Counted from the first letter of the stretch, positions 8,692 through 18,003 are shown. The stretch: 64,000 nucleotides of DNA from JBIQKZ01 sp044464765 (GCA_044464765.1 JBIQKZ010000004.1:1-64000), one strand, 5' to 3'. Notes: generated by a model from the sequence alone, not told the origin. Numbers and translations are program-made.

Positions 8692-9585
8692 TTAAATCCA
8701 TGTCAGCGTAACCCACACAACCAAGGGTATGGTCAGCGCCGCCATCAAGTTTCCCAACAGCACCACGCTGGCGACTGTCTGGGGTTCCACGTTGTATTGC
8801 TCGCACAATAAGTAATTGAGCACAGCGGGCGGCAGCATGGCCGACAGGACGATCAGGCGCGCCCATTCCGGTGTCAGCGGCAGCAGCCACAACACCGGCG
8901 CCAAGCTCACGGCCGCCACAAGCAGGTACAGCAGATTGATGCGCAGCGCCAGACCGATCCGCGCGATGCGGTCGCGCGACATGCGCACCCCCAGGCTGAA
9001 CAGCATAAGAGGAATCGCTACCTGCCCGGCCAGTTCAGCCGTGGTGCGCACAAACGGCGGCAGATAGTCGCGATAAGGCGCGATCAACAAACCCAGCACG
9101 GCCGCCCAGACGTTGGGGTTGCGCAGCCACAGCCAACGGCTGCTGCGGCGCGACAGCAGAAATAACCCCAGCGAAAACTGCAACACGTTCGATAGCACGA
9201 ACAAGACGATGATGGCGCCCAACTGGCTTTTGCCATACGCCAGCATCATCAGGGGGATGCCCACATTGCCGGTATTCCGGAACATGCCCGGCACGGTCAG
9301 GGCCGCACGCGGCAGTTTGGAAAACGGGCTGAGCAAACCCAGCAGCACGCCCGGAACCACAATGATCAATACGCCGGCGACGGCCAGAGGCCAGCTCTGG
9401 ATCAAGTCGACGGGATATTCGATCATGACCGATAGCACCAGGGCCGGGCAAAACACCGTGACATTGGCATGGTTCATGAAACTCATGTCCGGCTCCCTGT
9501 CCTGCTTGCGGCCGAACAGAAACCCGATGCCCGCCATGGCAATGACAGGCAGGACAATATTCAGAAGCGTAAACAGGACAGCCAC
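8692..9585 (-). CDS. AEC-family transporter (auxin efflux carrier / malonate permease type)
   Basis: Integral membrane carrier of about 297 aa with ten hydrophobic segments and the family motif PGMFRNTGNVGIPLMMLAYG in the centre. Members move organic acids such as malonate or malate. I place the start at the GTG at 9585 (protein begins VAVLFTLLNIVLP), because it sits immediately before the first helix as in homologues. A longer in-frame reading reaches into the divergent alkB gene and adds a non-membrane, improbable leader. Start precision is limited. The gene converges on the multicopper oxidase with 14 nt between stops and is divergent from alkB. Confidence 0.85.
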   Translation of the reverse strand: MAVLFTLLNIVLPVIAMAGIGFLFGRKQDREPDMSFMNHANVTVFCPALVLSVMIEYPVDLIQSWPLAVAGVLIIVVPGVLLGLLSPFSKLPRAALTVPGMFRNTGNVGIPLMMLAYGKSQLGAIIVLFVLSNVLQFSLGLFLLSRRSSRWLWLRNPNVWAAVLGLLIAPYRDYLPPFVRTTAELAGQVAIPLMLFSLGVRMSRDRIARIGLALRINLLYLLVAAVSLAPVLWLLPLTPEWARLIVLSAMLPPAVLNYLLCEQYNVEPQTVASVVLLGNLMAALTIPLVVWVTLTWI

Positions 9586-9661
9586 AATCGTTGTTCCAGG
9601 ACAGTAGAGCGAAAAGTGTACAGTAGGATATTGAGACGCTGCCACCAAACGCGGCAACACT

Positions 9662-10309
9662 ATGAATCTTGATCTTTTCCGCGATACGTTTTCAGAGACA
9701 CCCGAACGCATCGGCCCCTCGGCCTTTGTGCTAAGGGGGTTCGCCTTGTCCTGCATGGATGATTTATTGTCCGCCATCGCCCGCATCGAAACAGCCGCCC
9801 CGTTTCGGCACATGGTGACGCCCGGCGGGTTTACGATGTCTGTGGCCTTGACCAATTGCGGCGCCTTGGGCTGGACGACAGACCGGCGCGGCTACCGCTA
9901 TACGAACACCGATCCCGTCAGCCAACGACCTTGGCCGGCCATGCCCGCCGTCTTTGCCCGCTTGGCACGCGAAGCAGCAGCCGCCAGCGGATTTCCAGAT
10001 TTCGCACCGGACGCTTGCCTGATCAATCGCTATACGCCGGGCGCGCGTATGTCGCTGCACCAGGATAAAAACGAACGGGACTTTTCGGCGCCCATCGTAT
10101 CAGTGTCGCTGGGGATGTCGGCAACCTTTCTGTTTGGCGGGCGCCAGCGAACGGACAAAGCGGCCAAAGTGCCGCTTTACCACGGGGACATTGTGGTTTG
10201 GGGGGCTGAAGACCGCCTGAGGTATCACGGCATCATGCCGCTGAAACCCATCCCCCACCCAGTGCTTGGCGACACCCGCATTAATTTCACCTTCCGCAAG
10301 GCGGCCTAG
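9662..10309 (+). CDS. alkB: Alpha-ketoglutarate-dependent DNA repair dioxygenase AlkB
   Basis: Fe(II)/2-oxoglutarate dioxygenase that removes alkyl groups such as 1-methyladenine and 3-methylcytosine from DNA by oxidation. The 215-aa length is that of E. coli AlkB. The key metal motif is SLHQDKNE (HxD), followed by the third iron ligand in RYHGI and the 2-oxoglutarate-binding Arg in DTRINFTFR. The substrate lid region contains GWTTDRRGYRY. It stands alone, divergent from the AEC transporter, without a linked ada gene. Confidence 0.93.
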   Translation: MNLDLFRDTFSETPERIGPSAFVLRGFALSCMDDLLSAIARIETAAPFRHMVTPGGFTMSVALTNCGALGWTTDRRGYRYTNTDPVSQRPWPAMPAVFARLAREAAAASGFPDFAPDACLINRYTPGARMSLHQDKNERDFSAPIVSVSLGMSATFLFGGRQRTDKAAKVPLYHGDIVVWGAEDRLRYHGIMPLKPIPHPVLGDTRINFTFRKAA

Positions 10310-10355
10310 TGTCCAAGGTTATAGCCCGCCTGATGCCCGACAGCAAAAACGCGTA

Positions 10356-10386
10356 GACGCGCCCGCCCATCAATAGCCGGCGCGTC
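10356..10386. terminator. Stem-loop between convergent alkB and lipoprotein gene
   Basis: GACGCGCC (10356-10363) and GGCGCGTC (10379-10386) form a perfect 8-bp stem with a 15-nt loop. It sits between two convergent stop codons, where a shared terminator is expected. No clear T-tract follows, so it may only block read-through weakly. Confidence 0.4.
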
Positions 10387-10400
10387 GTTATCGGGTCGGA

Positions 10401-11546
10401 TTAGCGATTCAAATGGAAGGCTCCACGCGTTACGGCACGACGACTCTTATCGGTGTTGCTGTCGCCAGGGCCAAGATCGGCCGTGAACGTCCCGGCAACT
10501 TCGGTGTCGGTCAGCTTGCCGACTGTAATGGAACAAGTGCCCTCGCCGTTTGCGCTCGTCCAGGCGTTCGTTTCGCCCAATGTGGTGTACTGAATGAGCA
10601 CGCCGCCCGTATTGCACTCTTGCGCCCCTTCCTTAGGCTGAATGACCAAGCTCCAATTAGCTCCGCCTAGCATGGGGGCCTGACCGCTGATACTGATCAA
10701 ACCGCCCACGCTGTCCCTGGCCATGGCGGTGGGGCCGGTAACCTTTTTCTGCTCGCCGTTGACATCGCCCGTCACCCCTTTGTCTCCGCCCAATTCAACC
10801 GGATTGCCGTCGCTGGAGGATTCTTCAGGCGGGTTGGTGGTCAGCATGACCAGGTCGCACGCGCTGTCGCCCGGGCAGTCCTGGAAGTGCGTTCCAATCA
10901 ACATGGAAACGCCCGGCTCGGGTTGATCCGAGCCGTCCACCAGCTTCCACTGTCGGCGCAGATTCGCCTGCTTCTGGATGACATTGGCCTTTTCTTTAGG
11001 ATTGAAGTTCACATAGGCATAGTGCGCTTTGTTGACATCGGCCAGATCGGTCTTGGCGTAATCGATGTCCTGGAAATAGCTGGCCTCGTCGAAAGCCTTA
11101 AGAAGATAGGTCTTGCCCTTTTTGTTGTCGATGGTGATTTCCCCCGTCGCCTTGTTGACGGACAACACATAGGCCAACTCGGTGCCGGAAACCGGGAAGG
11201 CGTCGTTCAATTCGCCTGAATGCGTTTCATCCAATGCGATGGCGGCCACATCAAACTCGACGACGTCGCCACTGACACGTGGGGTGGCGGCAATCGCCTT
11301 CTTGATTGCCGCCGTCGGCTCAGCCTTGCCGGCAAAGTCGTCAACCAATTGGGCGAGAAACTTCTTGCATTCTTCCAGGCAGCCTTTTTCCTCGATGCCG
11401 GTTTGCTCATCCGGCGGATCGACGGGTGCCAGTGGCGTCGCGCTATCCGAGCCGCCCCCGTTGCAGCCAGCCAACGCGGCTGCAAAGACTAAGGGCAGCC
11501 AGAGCTTCGCCCAGCGAGAGGATCTGTCATCAGGAATTTTTCTCAT
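10401..11546 (-). CDS. Putative lipoprotein of unknown function (left flank of two-component system)
   Basis: A 381-aa protein with a lipoprotein signal (WLPLVFAAALAGC) followed by a Gly/Ser linker. A short helical segment with paired cysteines follows (CLEECKKFLAQL). The rest has acidic, beta-rich stretches and further cysteine pairs (CPGDSACDL, and the C-terminal part). I recognise no family. The start has GGGGA about 8 nt upstream. The upstream gap, shared with the divergent sensor kinase, carries the palindrome at 11630-11649, also found before the other flanking lipoprotein. This suggests control by that two-component system. Role unknown; exposure at the outer membrane is likely. Confidence 0.75.
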   Translation of the reverse strand: MRKIPDDRSSRWAKLWLPLVFAAALAGCNGGGSDSATPLAPVDPPDEQTGIEEKGCLEECKKFLAQLVDDFAGKAEPTAAIKKAIAATPRVSGDVVEFDVAAIALDETHSGELNDAFPVSGTELAYVLSVNKATGEITIDNKKGKTYLLKAFDEASYFQDIDYAKTDLADVNKAHYAYVNFNPKEKANVIQKQANLRRQWKLVDGSDQPEPGVSMLIGTHFQDCPGDSACDLVMLTTNPPEESSSDGNPVELGGDKGVTGDVNGEQKKVTGPTAMARDSVGGLISISGQAPMLGGANWSLVIQPKEGAQECNTGGVLIQYTTLGETNAWTSANGEGTCSITVGKLTDTEVAGTFTADLGPGDSNTDKSRRAVTRGAFHLNR

Positions 11547-11629
11547 TTATATTTCCCCACAAAGGATAAGTTAGTGAACCAACAGCAGGAATGGCACAAG
11601 AAACTATATCGTTCGATCTGTGGGAGAAA

Positions 11630-11649
11630 TACCCCTTGAAATGGGGGTA
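11630..11649 (-). promoter_or_regulatory. Palindrome, candidate response-regulator site 1
   Basis: Read toward the lipoprotein gene on the minus strand this is CCCCC-N7-GGGGTA. TACCCC at 11630-11635 pairs with GGGGTA at 11644-11649. It ends 83 nt before the lipoprotein start and also lies upstream of the divergent kinase gene. The same pattern with identical spacing and orientation occurs at 14777-14794. Confidence 0.5.
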
Positions 11650-11839
11650 CGCTCACCCGCCGGCAGGTGGAGAAAGAATTTCCATTCAGGCAAACCCGTA
11701 TTTCTGCATCGCACTTGTTACTACGAGACCTGGCAAAACGTAAATAAATATGGCCTAATAATCGCTCGCGGTACTAATGCATACCAAAGCCGTAAAACCA
11801 TTACAGAAAAAACTACGAAAAATGTAGAAGGAGACTGGC

Positions 11840-14074
11840 TTGCGCAAAAAACTGGATGGTTTTTCTCCCGGCGCAATGCTGCTGGCCGCAGGCTTGTGCG
11901 GCTTCGCCGGCGTACTCATCGCGCTGCAACTTGTCCTGACTCCACCGTGGTTGGGCCTGTCGCTTCAGGTTCCTTCCGAAGGCCCCGGTTTATTGATCGA
12001 AAAGGCAACCGGACCGGCTGCGGCGATACCCGTCGGCTCGCGCCTGATCGCGCTGAAAGCGGGCGCGCCCGGATCAGGATCAGGCAAAACAGCGGCTACA
12101 CGCATCGACCTGCAGGCCATCGACCTTATCGAAGAGCCAGACATGTTGGCCAGTTACGCTCAGGTGCGCGAACTGATGGCCCGCCAGACCGCCGTGAACC
12201 ATCTGCTCACGGACGCGTCTTCCCAGGCGCCGTTGCGGCTGATCATACAAACGCCGGGTAGCGGCGCAACCCAGGCATTCCAGATATCACCCCAGGGAAG
12301 GCCTATGGGCAGCCTGCCGAGCGTCTTCTGGATCATGCAATTTTATGGGCTGTGCGCAATACTGCTGGGCTGCTGGGTCTGGGTGCTGCGGCCGCACGAT
12401 TGGGGCGCACGGGCATTTGGCATCACCGGTTTCATGCTGTTTGTGTCGGCCAGCGCTGCCGCGGTCTATGGCAGCCGCGAGCTCGCGCTCGACGGTGGGC
12501 TGTTCCGTCTACTGTCCATCGCCAACCATCTGGGCGCGACCCTGTTCGGCTGCGCCCTGATCATGCTCTTCATGGCCTACCCGCGCATGCTGCTGCCCGC
12601 CCGTTGGTTGGCGCTGCCCTTCGCTGTCTATATACCTTGGCTGATATTCGATACGCTGCATGCCCTGCCGACGCCTTTTTGGGGTTCAGGGTTGATCTAT
12701 GCCTCCCAGACCTTGATCGCCATACTATTGGCGATTGTGCAATGGCGAAAGACCCAAGGGAATCCCGTTCAGCGCGCCGCCCTGCGCTGGATATCCTTAT
12801 CCACCTTCACCGGTTGCGCCTTGTTTGTCATTAGCATGGCCCTGCCGCACCTGGTCGGTGAAACGCCCTTGAGCCAAAGCACGGCTTTCGGCTTCTTCAT
12901 GCTGATGTATGCCGGGCTGGCTTTGGGTGTGCGGCAATTTCGGCTATTCACCCTGGACGAATGGGCCTTCCGCATTCTGCTCTATGTCGTAGGCGCCATT
13001 ATCTTGCTGGTCCTGGATGCCGTGTTTCTTTACATCGTGCATCTGAATGCCGCCATTTCACTTAGTCTTGCCTTGGTCATCACTGGCTTTGCCTATTTGC
13101 CGCTGCGCAATCTGTTCTGGAGCCGTCTGGTGACTCGCCAGGCACTGGACCAGGGACAGCTTTTCCGCGCGGTGCTCGACGTCACACTGGCGCCCACCCC
13201 GGCGTTACAGATTGAGCGTTGGCGAGCCTTGTTGCAAACGATGTTCGAGCCTCTGGAAATCACGTCTTTATCGCCCGACCACGCGCCCAGCGAGGCCGAG
13301 ATTCGCCGGCAGGGGCTAGAGCTTGCCCTGCCATCGGGCGATACCCAGCCCGCATTAAGCCTAAGCTATCCATGGCGCGGCCGGGGCCTGTTCAGCCCTG
13401 CCCATTTGCAGCAAGCGCGTGAACTGCTGGCCTTGCGTCAGGACACGCAGGCCAGCCGCGCTGATTTCGAGCGCGGCGTTGCTCACGAGCGGCAGCGTAT
13501 CGCCCAGGACCTGCACGACGACGTGGGCGCCATGCTGCTGACCAGCCTGCATCAGCCCGACATGGGTCAGGTGCGTCAGACATTGCGCAGCACCATTGCC
13601 GAAATCCGCGCGATTGTCTCGGGCCTGACCGGCGATACGCCCAGCCTGGCCGAGGCATTGGCTGACATGCGCTACGAAGCCGGGCAACGGCTTGAAGCGG
13701 CGGGCATCGCACTGCAGTGGCACGAACACACGCTGTCTGAACTGGCCCTGGATTACCGCACCGCCAAGAACCTGTCGTCGGTCCTGCGCGAAACGCTTAG
13801 CAACATCGTGCGCCATGCCCAGGCTGCCCGCGTACGCATCGACGTGCGCATGGAAGGCGGCGCCCTGCACATGCAAATCGGAGACGACGGAAAAGGACTG
13901 GACGGCACCGCGCCAGATGGGGGCCACGGCCTGAAGAACATCCAGCGCCGCATGGTCGACATCGGCGGCCAGGCTGACGCCCATAGTTCGACGGCAGGCA
14001 CCACCATCCAGATCAGCGTGCCGCTAGCAACAGCGACCGACGCCACCATGCGTCCTTCACGAACCCTTGCATGA
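11840..14074 (+). CDS. Sensor histidine kinase with N-terminal PDZ-like sensor and multi-helix membrane region
   Basis: Sensor kinase of 744 aa. After a first membrane anchor (about 10-32) comes a periplasmic stretch that reads like a degenerate PDZ domain (GPGLLIEKATGPAAAIPVGSRLIAL). About eight membrane helices follow between 160 and 430, then a soluble region, the HisKA_3 box QDLHDDVGAM with the phospho-His near residue 558, and an HATPase domain (ETLSNIVRHAQ, GDDGKGLDG). The start is a TTG at 11840, preceded by GAAGGAG about 6 nt upstream; no usable ATG lies near. The stop overlaps the response-regulator start (ATGA), so the two proteins are a pair. A PDZ-like sensor may detect unfolded or exported proteins, which is inference. 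Confidence 0.88.
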   Translation: MRKKLDGFSPGAMLLAAGLCGFAGVLIALQLVLTPPWLGLSLQVPSEGPGLLIEKATGPAAAIPVGSRLIALKAGAPGSGSGKTAATRIDLQAIDLIEEPDMLASYAQVRELMARQTAVNHLLTDASSQAPLRLIIQTPGSGATQAFQISPQGRPMGSLPSVFWIMQFYGLCAILLGCWVWVLRPHDWGARAFGITGFMLFVSASAAAVYGSRELALDGGLFRLLSIANHLGATLFGCALIMLFMAYPRMLLPARWLALPFAVYIPWLIFDTLHALPTPFWGSGLIYASQTLIAILLAIVQWRKTQGNPVQRAALRWISLSTFTGCALFVISMALPHLVGETPLSQSTAFGFFMLMYAGLALGVRQFRLFTLDEWAFRILLYVVGAIILLVLDAVFLYIVHLNAAISLSLALVITGFAYLPLRNLFWSRLVTRQALDQGQLFRAVLDVTLAPTPALQIERWRALLQTMFEPLEITSLSPDHAPSEAEIRRQGLELALPSGDTQPALSLSYPWRGRGLFSPAHLQQARELLALRQDTQASRADFERGVAHERQRIAQDLHDDVGAMLLTSLHQPDMGQVRQTLRSTIAEIRAIVSGLTGDTPSLAEALADMRYEAGQRLEAAGIALQWHEHTLSELALDYRTAKNLSSVLRETLSNIVRHAQAARVRIDVRMEGGALHMQIGDDGKGLDGTAPDGGHGLKNIQRRMVDIGGQADAHSSTAGTTIQISVPLATATDATMRPSRTLA

Positions 14075-14769
14075 ACTACACCAACGCACCACAGGCCCAG
14101 CCACCCTTTGCCCCCACCCTCGGACTTGTCGTCGAGGATATGCAAGCCACCCGCGAATGGCTTGCCCAGGCATTGCGAGAAGCATTCCCGGAGATCACCG
14201 TACACGCAACCGCGACGGTCGCCCAGGCCCGCTCCTGGCTGGACCTATCCTCCGATGTGCTTCGTCGCGGCTCCACCGTGGCACTGATCGACCTACGCCT
14301 GCCCGACGGCTCTGGGATCGACATTATCCGCATCTGCTGCGAGCACGACATGCTGCCCATTGTCACCACCATCTACGATGACGACGATTCGCTATTCGAC
14401 GCGCTGGAGGCGGGCGCCCAAGGCTACTTGCTGAAAGATCATCCCATGCCGCAACTAATACATTACCTGCATCGCATCGGCCAGGGCGAGCCCCCATTGT
14501 CGCCCTCCATAGCGCGACGCATTCTACGTTCGCTGCGCAAGCAGCCCGACAAGGCCGACCTCTATCTCGGCGACAGCCAGGGGCTCGCCCCGCGCGAAGT
14601 CGAAGTCCTGCGCCATATTGGCCATGGCTTGCGGGTGGCCGACGTTGCCCGGGAACTGGGGCTCACCGAACACACGGTGGCAGGCTACGTGAAGAGTATT
14701 TATCGCAAGCTGAACATCTCGTCGCGCGCCCAGGCCGCCCTGGAAGCCGCCAGGCGACAACTGCTATAG
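14071..14769 (+). CDS. NarL/LuxR-type response regulator
   Basis: A 232-aa regulator with an N-terminal receiver domain: acidic pocket around VVEDMQ, phospho-acceptor Asp74 in ALIDLRLPDG, and the conserved Lys in YLLKDHP. A C-terminal LuxR-type helix-turn-helix follows (LAPREVEVLRHIGHGL...VAGYVKSIYRKLNISSRAQA). It overlaps the kinase stop by 4 nt. Likely targets are the two flanking lipoprotein genes, because CCCCC-N7-GGGGTA motifs lie upstream of both; this is inference. Confidence 0.93.
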   Translation: MNYTNAPQAQPPFAPTLGLVVEDMQATREWLAQALREAFPEITVHATATVAQARSWLDLSSDVLRRGSTVALIDLRLPDGSGIDIIRICCEHDMLPIVTTIYDDDDSLFDALEAGAQGYLLKDHPMPQLIHYLHRIGQGEPPLSPSIARRILRSLRKQPDKADLYLGDSQGLAPREVEVLRHIGHGLRVADVARELGLTEHTVAGYVKSIYRKLNISSRAQAALEAARRQLL

Positions 14770-14775
14770 CCCGCG

Positions 14776-14794
14776 CCCCCCTAAACAGGGGGTA
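14776..14794 (+). promoter_or_regulatory. Palindrome, candidate response-regulator site 2
   Basis: CCCCCT (14777-14782) and AGGGGG (14787-14792) make a perfect 6-bp palindrome. Read toward the downstream lipoprotein it is CCCCC-N7-GGGGTA, ending 70 nt before that start codon, as at the other flank. It lies 7 nt after the response-regulator stop and could also act as a weak terminator hairpin, but no T-tract follows. Confidence 0.5.
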
Positions 14795-14864
14795 TCCTCG
14801 TCCGCGCCTCCTGCATATGCTGGTGGTCCAACAAACATGACGGAAGAAAGGAGGTTTTTGGACT

Positions 14865-15860
14865 ATGTGCGGAACGACTTACCCACGCTGGATCCACTTG
14901 GGCAGCGCGGTTGCTCTATCAGTGCTACTGGCAGCCTGCGACGGTGGAGGCGGGTCCTCGGCACCAACACAACTTGAGCCTGCCGAGCGCACTTTGCAAG
15001 GAACTGCTGCCATTGGAGCGGCCATCGCCAATGGTCAAGTGAACGTACTGTGCGCCACTGGCCCCGGTTTGCAAGCTACCACCAAAACCGACGGCAATTG
15101 GCAGGTTACCTTGGGGGATCACACCTTTCCCTGCTCCGTGCGAGTAAGCGGCGGAAACGCCATTGTCAGTCTGCACAGCCATGTGACGGATTTAGCGCAA
15201 ACCAATATCACCCCGATTACCGACCTCATCCTCGCGTATGCAACCGGGTTGACTCCCACCGAATGGTTCAGCAACCGCAGCGCCGTTTCCCAGGAAGACT
15301 TGGACAAAGCAACTGACGATGTGCTGAAGGCATTCCGCACTGCCGGTTATAACGTACCCGATGGCAGCCCCTATACAACGCCATTCAAGATCGGCGACGA
15401 ATGGGATACCTTGCTGGACACGCTAGGCGAAAGTATGGAAACCTCCGATGCTTACGAAGCCCTGCTGACCCAGTTTGCCGCAGGCAATCTCGACGCTTTA
15501 CCCGGCCCCAACGACGACGAAGACCCGGAAGCACCCAGCGAAGTGAAAATCCTCATCGAGTACGCAGGCACGTATAACGTGGCCAACGGAGCGGAACACA
15601 CTCGCGGCACTATTATCATCGGACAAGACGGCAGCGTAGACTTCGACGAAGGCGTTTCATTCAAACCTTCGCAAATCAATGCCATCTACGATCGACGCAT
15701 GGTAGAGCATGATCGGCGCGTACAGGTCAATTATGACGCTAACGACAGTGGTGAAGTCATCAGCGTCTATCTCGACAGCTCGAACATTGTGACTGAGATC
15801 CTGTATCGCTACAGAACCGAGGGCATCAGCCGACAAGTACCGGTGACACGCGCCCACTAA
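14865..15860 (+). CDS. Putative lipoprotein of unknown function (right flank of two-component system)
   Basis: A 331-aa protein with a lipoprotein signal ending in LLAAC and a Gly/Ser linker. Residues about 45-110 (TLQGTAAIGAAIANGQVNV...NWQVTLGDHTFPCSVRVSGG) resemble a carboxypeptidase-regulatory or transthyretin-like beta-sandwich. A helical central part and an acidic linker (GPNDDEDPEAP) lead to a C-terminal beta-rich domain. Family not recognised. A strong AAAGGAGG lies about 10 nt before the ATG. It follows the response regulator after 95 nt and carries the shared palindrome upstream, so regulation by that system is plausible. Confidence 0.78.
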   Translation: MCGTTYPRWIHLGSAVALSVLLAACDGGGGSSAPTQLEPAERTLQGTAAIGAAIANGQVNVLCATGPGLQATTKTDGNWQVTLGDHTFPCSVRVSGGNAIVSLHSHVTDLAQTNITPITDLILAYATGLTPTEWFSNRSAVSQEDLDKATDDVLKAFRTAGYNVPDGSPYTTPFKIGDEWDTLLDTLGESMETSDAYEALLTQFAAGNLDALPGPNDDEDPEAPSEVKILIEYAGTYNVANGAEHTRGTIIIGQDGSVDFDEGVSFKPSQINAIYDRRMVEHDRRVQVNYDANDSGEVISVYLDSSNIVTEILYRYRTEGISRQVPVTRAH

Positions 15861-15901
15861 ACGCGTCCGGACGCACCGTCCGACCCGCCAGCACAGCAAA
15901 C

Positions 15902-15937
15902 ATGAAACTACTTGCAGCAAAAAGCAGGTAGTTTCAT
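15902..15937 (+). terminator. Stem-loop after lipoprotein gene
   Basis: Arms at 15902-15915 and 15924-15937 pair over 14 positions with one G-T pair, around an 8-nt A-rich loop. A second small palindrome at 15940-15953 is followed by five T residues. It lies 41 nt after the stop at 15860 and before the liv operon promoter, as expected for a transcription end. Confidence 0.6.
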
Positions 15938-15959
15938 TGTCGTTATGTAACGATTTTTA

Positions 15960-15987
15960 TTGACTTGTCCCTTTCGTCCTTTAGTAT
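15960..15987 (+). promoter_or_regulatory. Candidate sigma-70 promoter of livHMGF
   Basis: TTGACT (15960-15965) and TAGTAT (15982-15987) match the -35 and -10 hexamers with a 16-nt spacer. It lies about 100 nt before the livH start and is preceded by the terminator-like stem-loop. Confidence 0.45.
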
Positions 15988-16090
15988 TGAGACTGACATC
16001 GCTTTCTGGACACAACAGATACACCGCTCGGGGCCACCCAGCACGCCCTCGAGCAGAAGCGCAGTCAAAGAATTATAAGGAGGATGATTC

Positions 16091-17008
16091 ATGAGTCTAA
16101 TGTTGATCATGTCGCAGTTGCTTAACGGCCTGCAGTACGGCGTCTTGCTGTTTTTGATGGCGGCGGGCCTGACCCTGGTGTTCGGCATCATGAGCTTTGT
16201 GAATCTGGCGCATGGCTCGTTGTACATGCTCGGCGCCTATTTCGCGGCGGCCATCTTCAATCACACCGACTCATTCGTACTAGCGGTGCTGGGCGCCCTG
16301 GCGGGCAGCTTGCTGGTGGGGATCATCCTGGAACGCACCACGGCTTCCTATTTGTACCGGCGCGATCACCTGGACCATGTGCTGGTCACCTTCGGCTTGG
16401 TGCTGTTCTTCAACGAAATGGTGCAGATCATCTGGGGCTCGCAGCCTCTGTATCTTCCGGTGCCCTCTTGGTTGGACAGCACCGTCAGCATCTTCGGCAT
16501 GACCTACTCCTCGTATCGCATCGCCATCATCGTCGTCGGCCTGCTGGTTGCCGTAGGCGCGCACTGGCTGATCAATAAAACCCGGCTGGGCATGCTGATA
16601 CGCGCGGGTTCGGTCAATCCGCAAATGATTGGCGCCCTGGGCGTGAACATTAAACTGCTGAATGCCTTGCTGTTCGGGCTGGGAGCCGTGCTGGCCGGCC
16701 TGGCCGGCGCAATTGTCGGACCCATTCTGTCGGTGCAGTCAGGCATGGGCGAACCGGTGCTCATCACGACGCTGGTGGTCATTGTCATCGGCGGCATCGG
16801 TTCGGTCAGCGGCGCCTTCTATGCCGCCCTTATCGTGGGGGTGGCCGATACGCTGGGGCGCGCCTTTCTTCCCACGCTATTGCGCGAATTCATGGCGCGC
16901 GACCTGGCCAATGCCGCCGGTCCGGCCATTGCCTCCATGCTGATCTACGTGTTGATGGCCGTCGTGCTGGCCGTTCGGCCGCAGGGCTTGTTCTCGGGGG
17001 CAAAATAA
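16091..17008 (+). CDS. livH: Branched-chain amino-acid-type ABC permease (LivH family)
   Basis: Inner-membrane permease of 305 aa with the LivH hallmarks: an N-terminal membrane segment LLNGLQYGVLLFLMAAGLTLVFGIMSFVNLAHG and the later stretch GGIGSVSGAFYAALIVGVADTLGR. It forms the channel with LivM. A strong AAGGAGG lies before the ATG. The stop overlaps the livM start (TAATG), so they are translationally coupled. No binding-protein gene is in the cluster, so the cargo could be an amino acid, amide or aromatic acid. Confidence 0.9.
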   Translation: MSLMLIMSQLLNGLQYGVLLFLMAAGLTLVFGIMSFVNLAHGSLYMLGAYFAAAIFNHTDSFVLAVLGALAGSLLVGIILERTTASYLYRRDHLDHVLVTFGLVLFFNEMVQIIWGSQPLYLPVPSWLDSTVSIFGMTYSSYRIAIIVVGLLVAVGAHWLINKTRLGMLIRAGSVNPQMIGALGVNIKLLNALLFGLGAVLAGLAGAIVGPILSVQSGMGEPVLITTLVVIVIGGIGSVSGAFYAALIVGVADTLGRAFLPTLLREFMARDLANAAGPAIASMLIYVLMAVVLAVRPQGLFSGAK

Positions 17009-18003
17009 TGGCATCAAGATCATTCAAGCTGGATGCCGGCCGCATTGTGCCCCTGGTGTTTTTTCTGCTACTGGCCCTGGTGCCCCTGTGGGGCTACTTG
17101 ACGGATCACTCGTTTTACGTGGCGTTCTTTGCCCGGCTTATCATCTATGCGATTGCGGCATTGGCGCTTAACCTTGCGCTGGGCTATGGCGGGCTGATCA
17201 GCCTGGGGCACGCCCTGTTCTTCGGGCTGGGCGCCTACAGCGTGGCCTTGCCCAGCTTCTACGGAATCGACAATGGATGGGTGCACCTGGCCACAGCCAT
17301 TGTTGCCTGCGGTGTGGTCGGCTATGTCACGGGCATCATCAGCCTGCGCACAACAGGCATAGGTTTCATCATGATTACCCTGGCGTTTGCGCAAATGGGG
17401 TATTTTCTTTTTGTCAGCCTGAAGCAATACGGAGGCGACGACGGCACCAGCATCCCCAACACCAGCCATTTCTTCGGTGTCGACCTTGGCGACACCTACG
17501 CCGTGTATATCGTGGCGTTTATTGTGCTGGCGTTAGCCACTTGGTGGATGGCCCGAGTGCGCATCTCGCCGTTCGGCATGGTGTTGCGCGGTTCCAGACA
17601 AAATGCCCGACGCATCAACGCGGTGGGATTCCCCGCCAGAAAATACCTGCTCACGTCGTATGTGCTGTCGGCCATTCTGTGCGGCATTGCCGGCGTGCTG
17701 CTGGCCAATCTTACGGCCTTCGCCTCGCCCAGCACGCTTTCCTGGATTATTTCGGGCGACCTGGTCGTCATGGTGGTGCTGGGCGGTATCGGCACGGTGT
17801 TCGGTCCTTTGCTGGGCGCCCTTGCCTTCATTGGCCTGGAAGAGCTCATGAAGACCATTACAGACCATTGGCTGGCGCTGTTCGGCCTGGCCATTGTGGT
17901 GATCGGCCTGGTGGGCAAGGCCGGCCTGGCGGGCCTGTTGCACTCGCTTGACGGAACAGCGCGCCGCAAGTCTGCCCCGGCTTCCACGGAGACCACGCCA
18001 TGA
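17008..18003 (+). CDS. livM: Branched-chain amino-acid-type ABC permease (LivM family)
   Basis: Second permease subunit, 331 aa, with the family segment AIAALALNLALGYGGLISLGHALFFGLGAY and the cytoplasmic coupling region GMVLRGSRQNARRINAVGFPARKYLL. The C-terminal helix pair carries MVVLGGIGTVFGPLLGA. It starts on the livH stop and overlaps livG by ATGA, so the operon is tightly coupled. Confidence 0.9.
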   Translation: MASRSFKLDAGRIVPLVFFLLLALVPLWGYLTDHSFYVAFFARLIIYAIAALALNLALGYGGLISLGHALFFGLGAYSVALPSFYGIDNGWVHLATAIVACGVVGYVTGIISLRTTGIGFIMITLAFAQMGYFLFVSLKQYGGDDGTSIPNTSHFFGVDLGDTYAVYIVAFIVLALATWWMARVRISPFGMVLRGSRQNARRINAVGFPARKYLLTSYVLSAILCGIAGVLLANLTAFASPSTLSWIISGDLVVMVVLGGIGTVFGPLLGALAFIGLEELMKTITDHWLALFGLAIVVIGLVGKAGLAGLLHSLDGTARRKSAPASTETTP

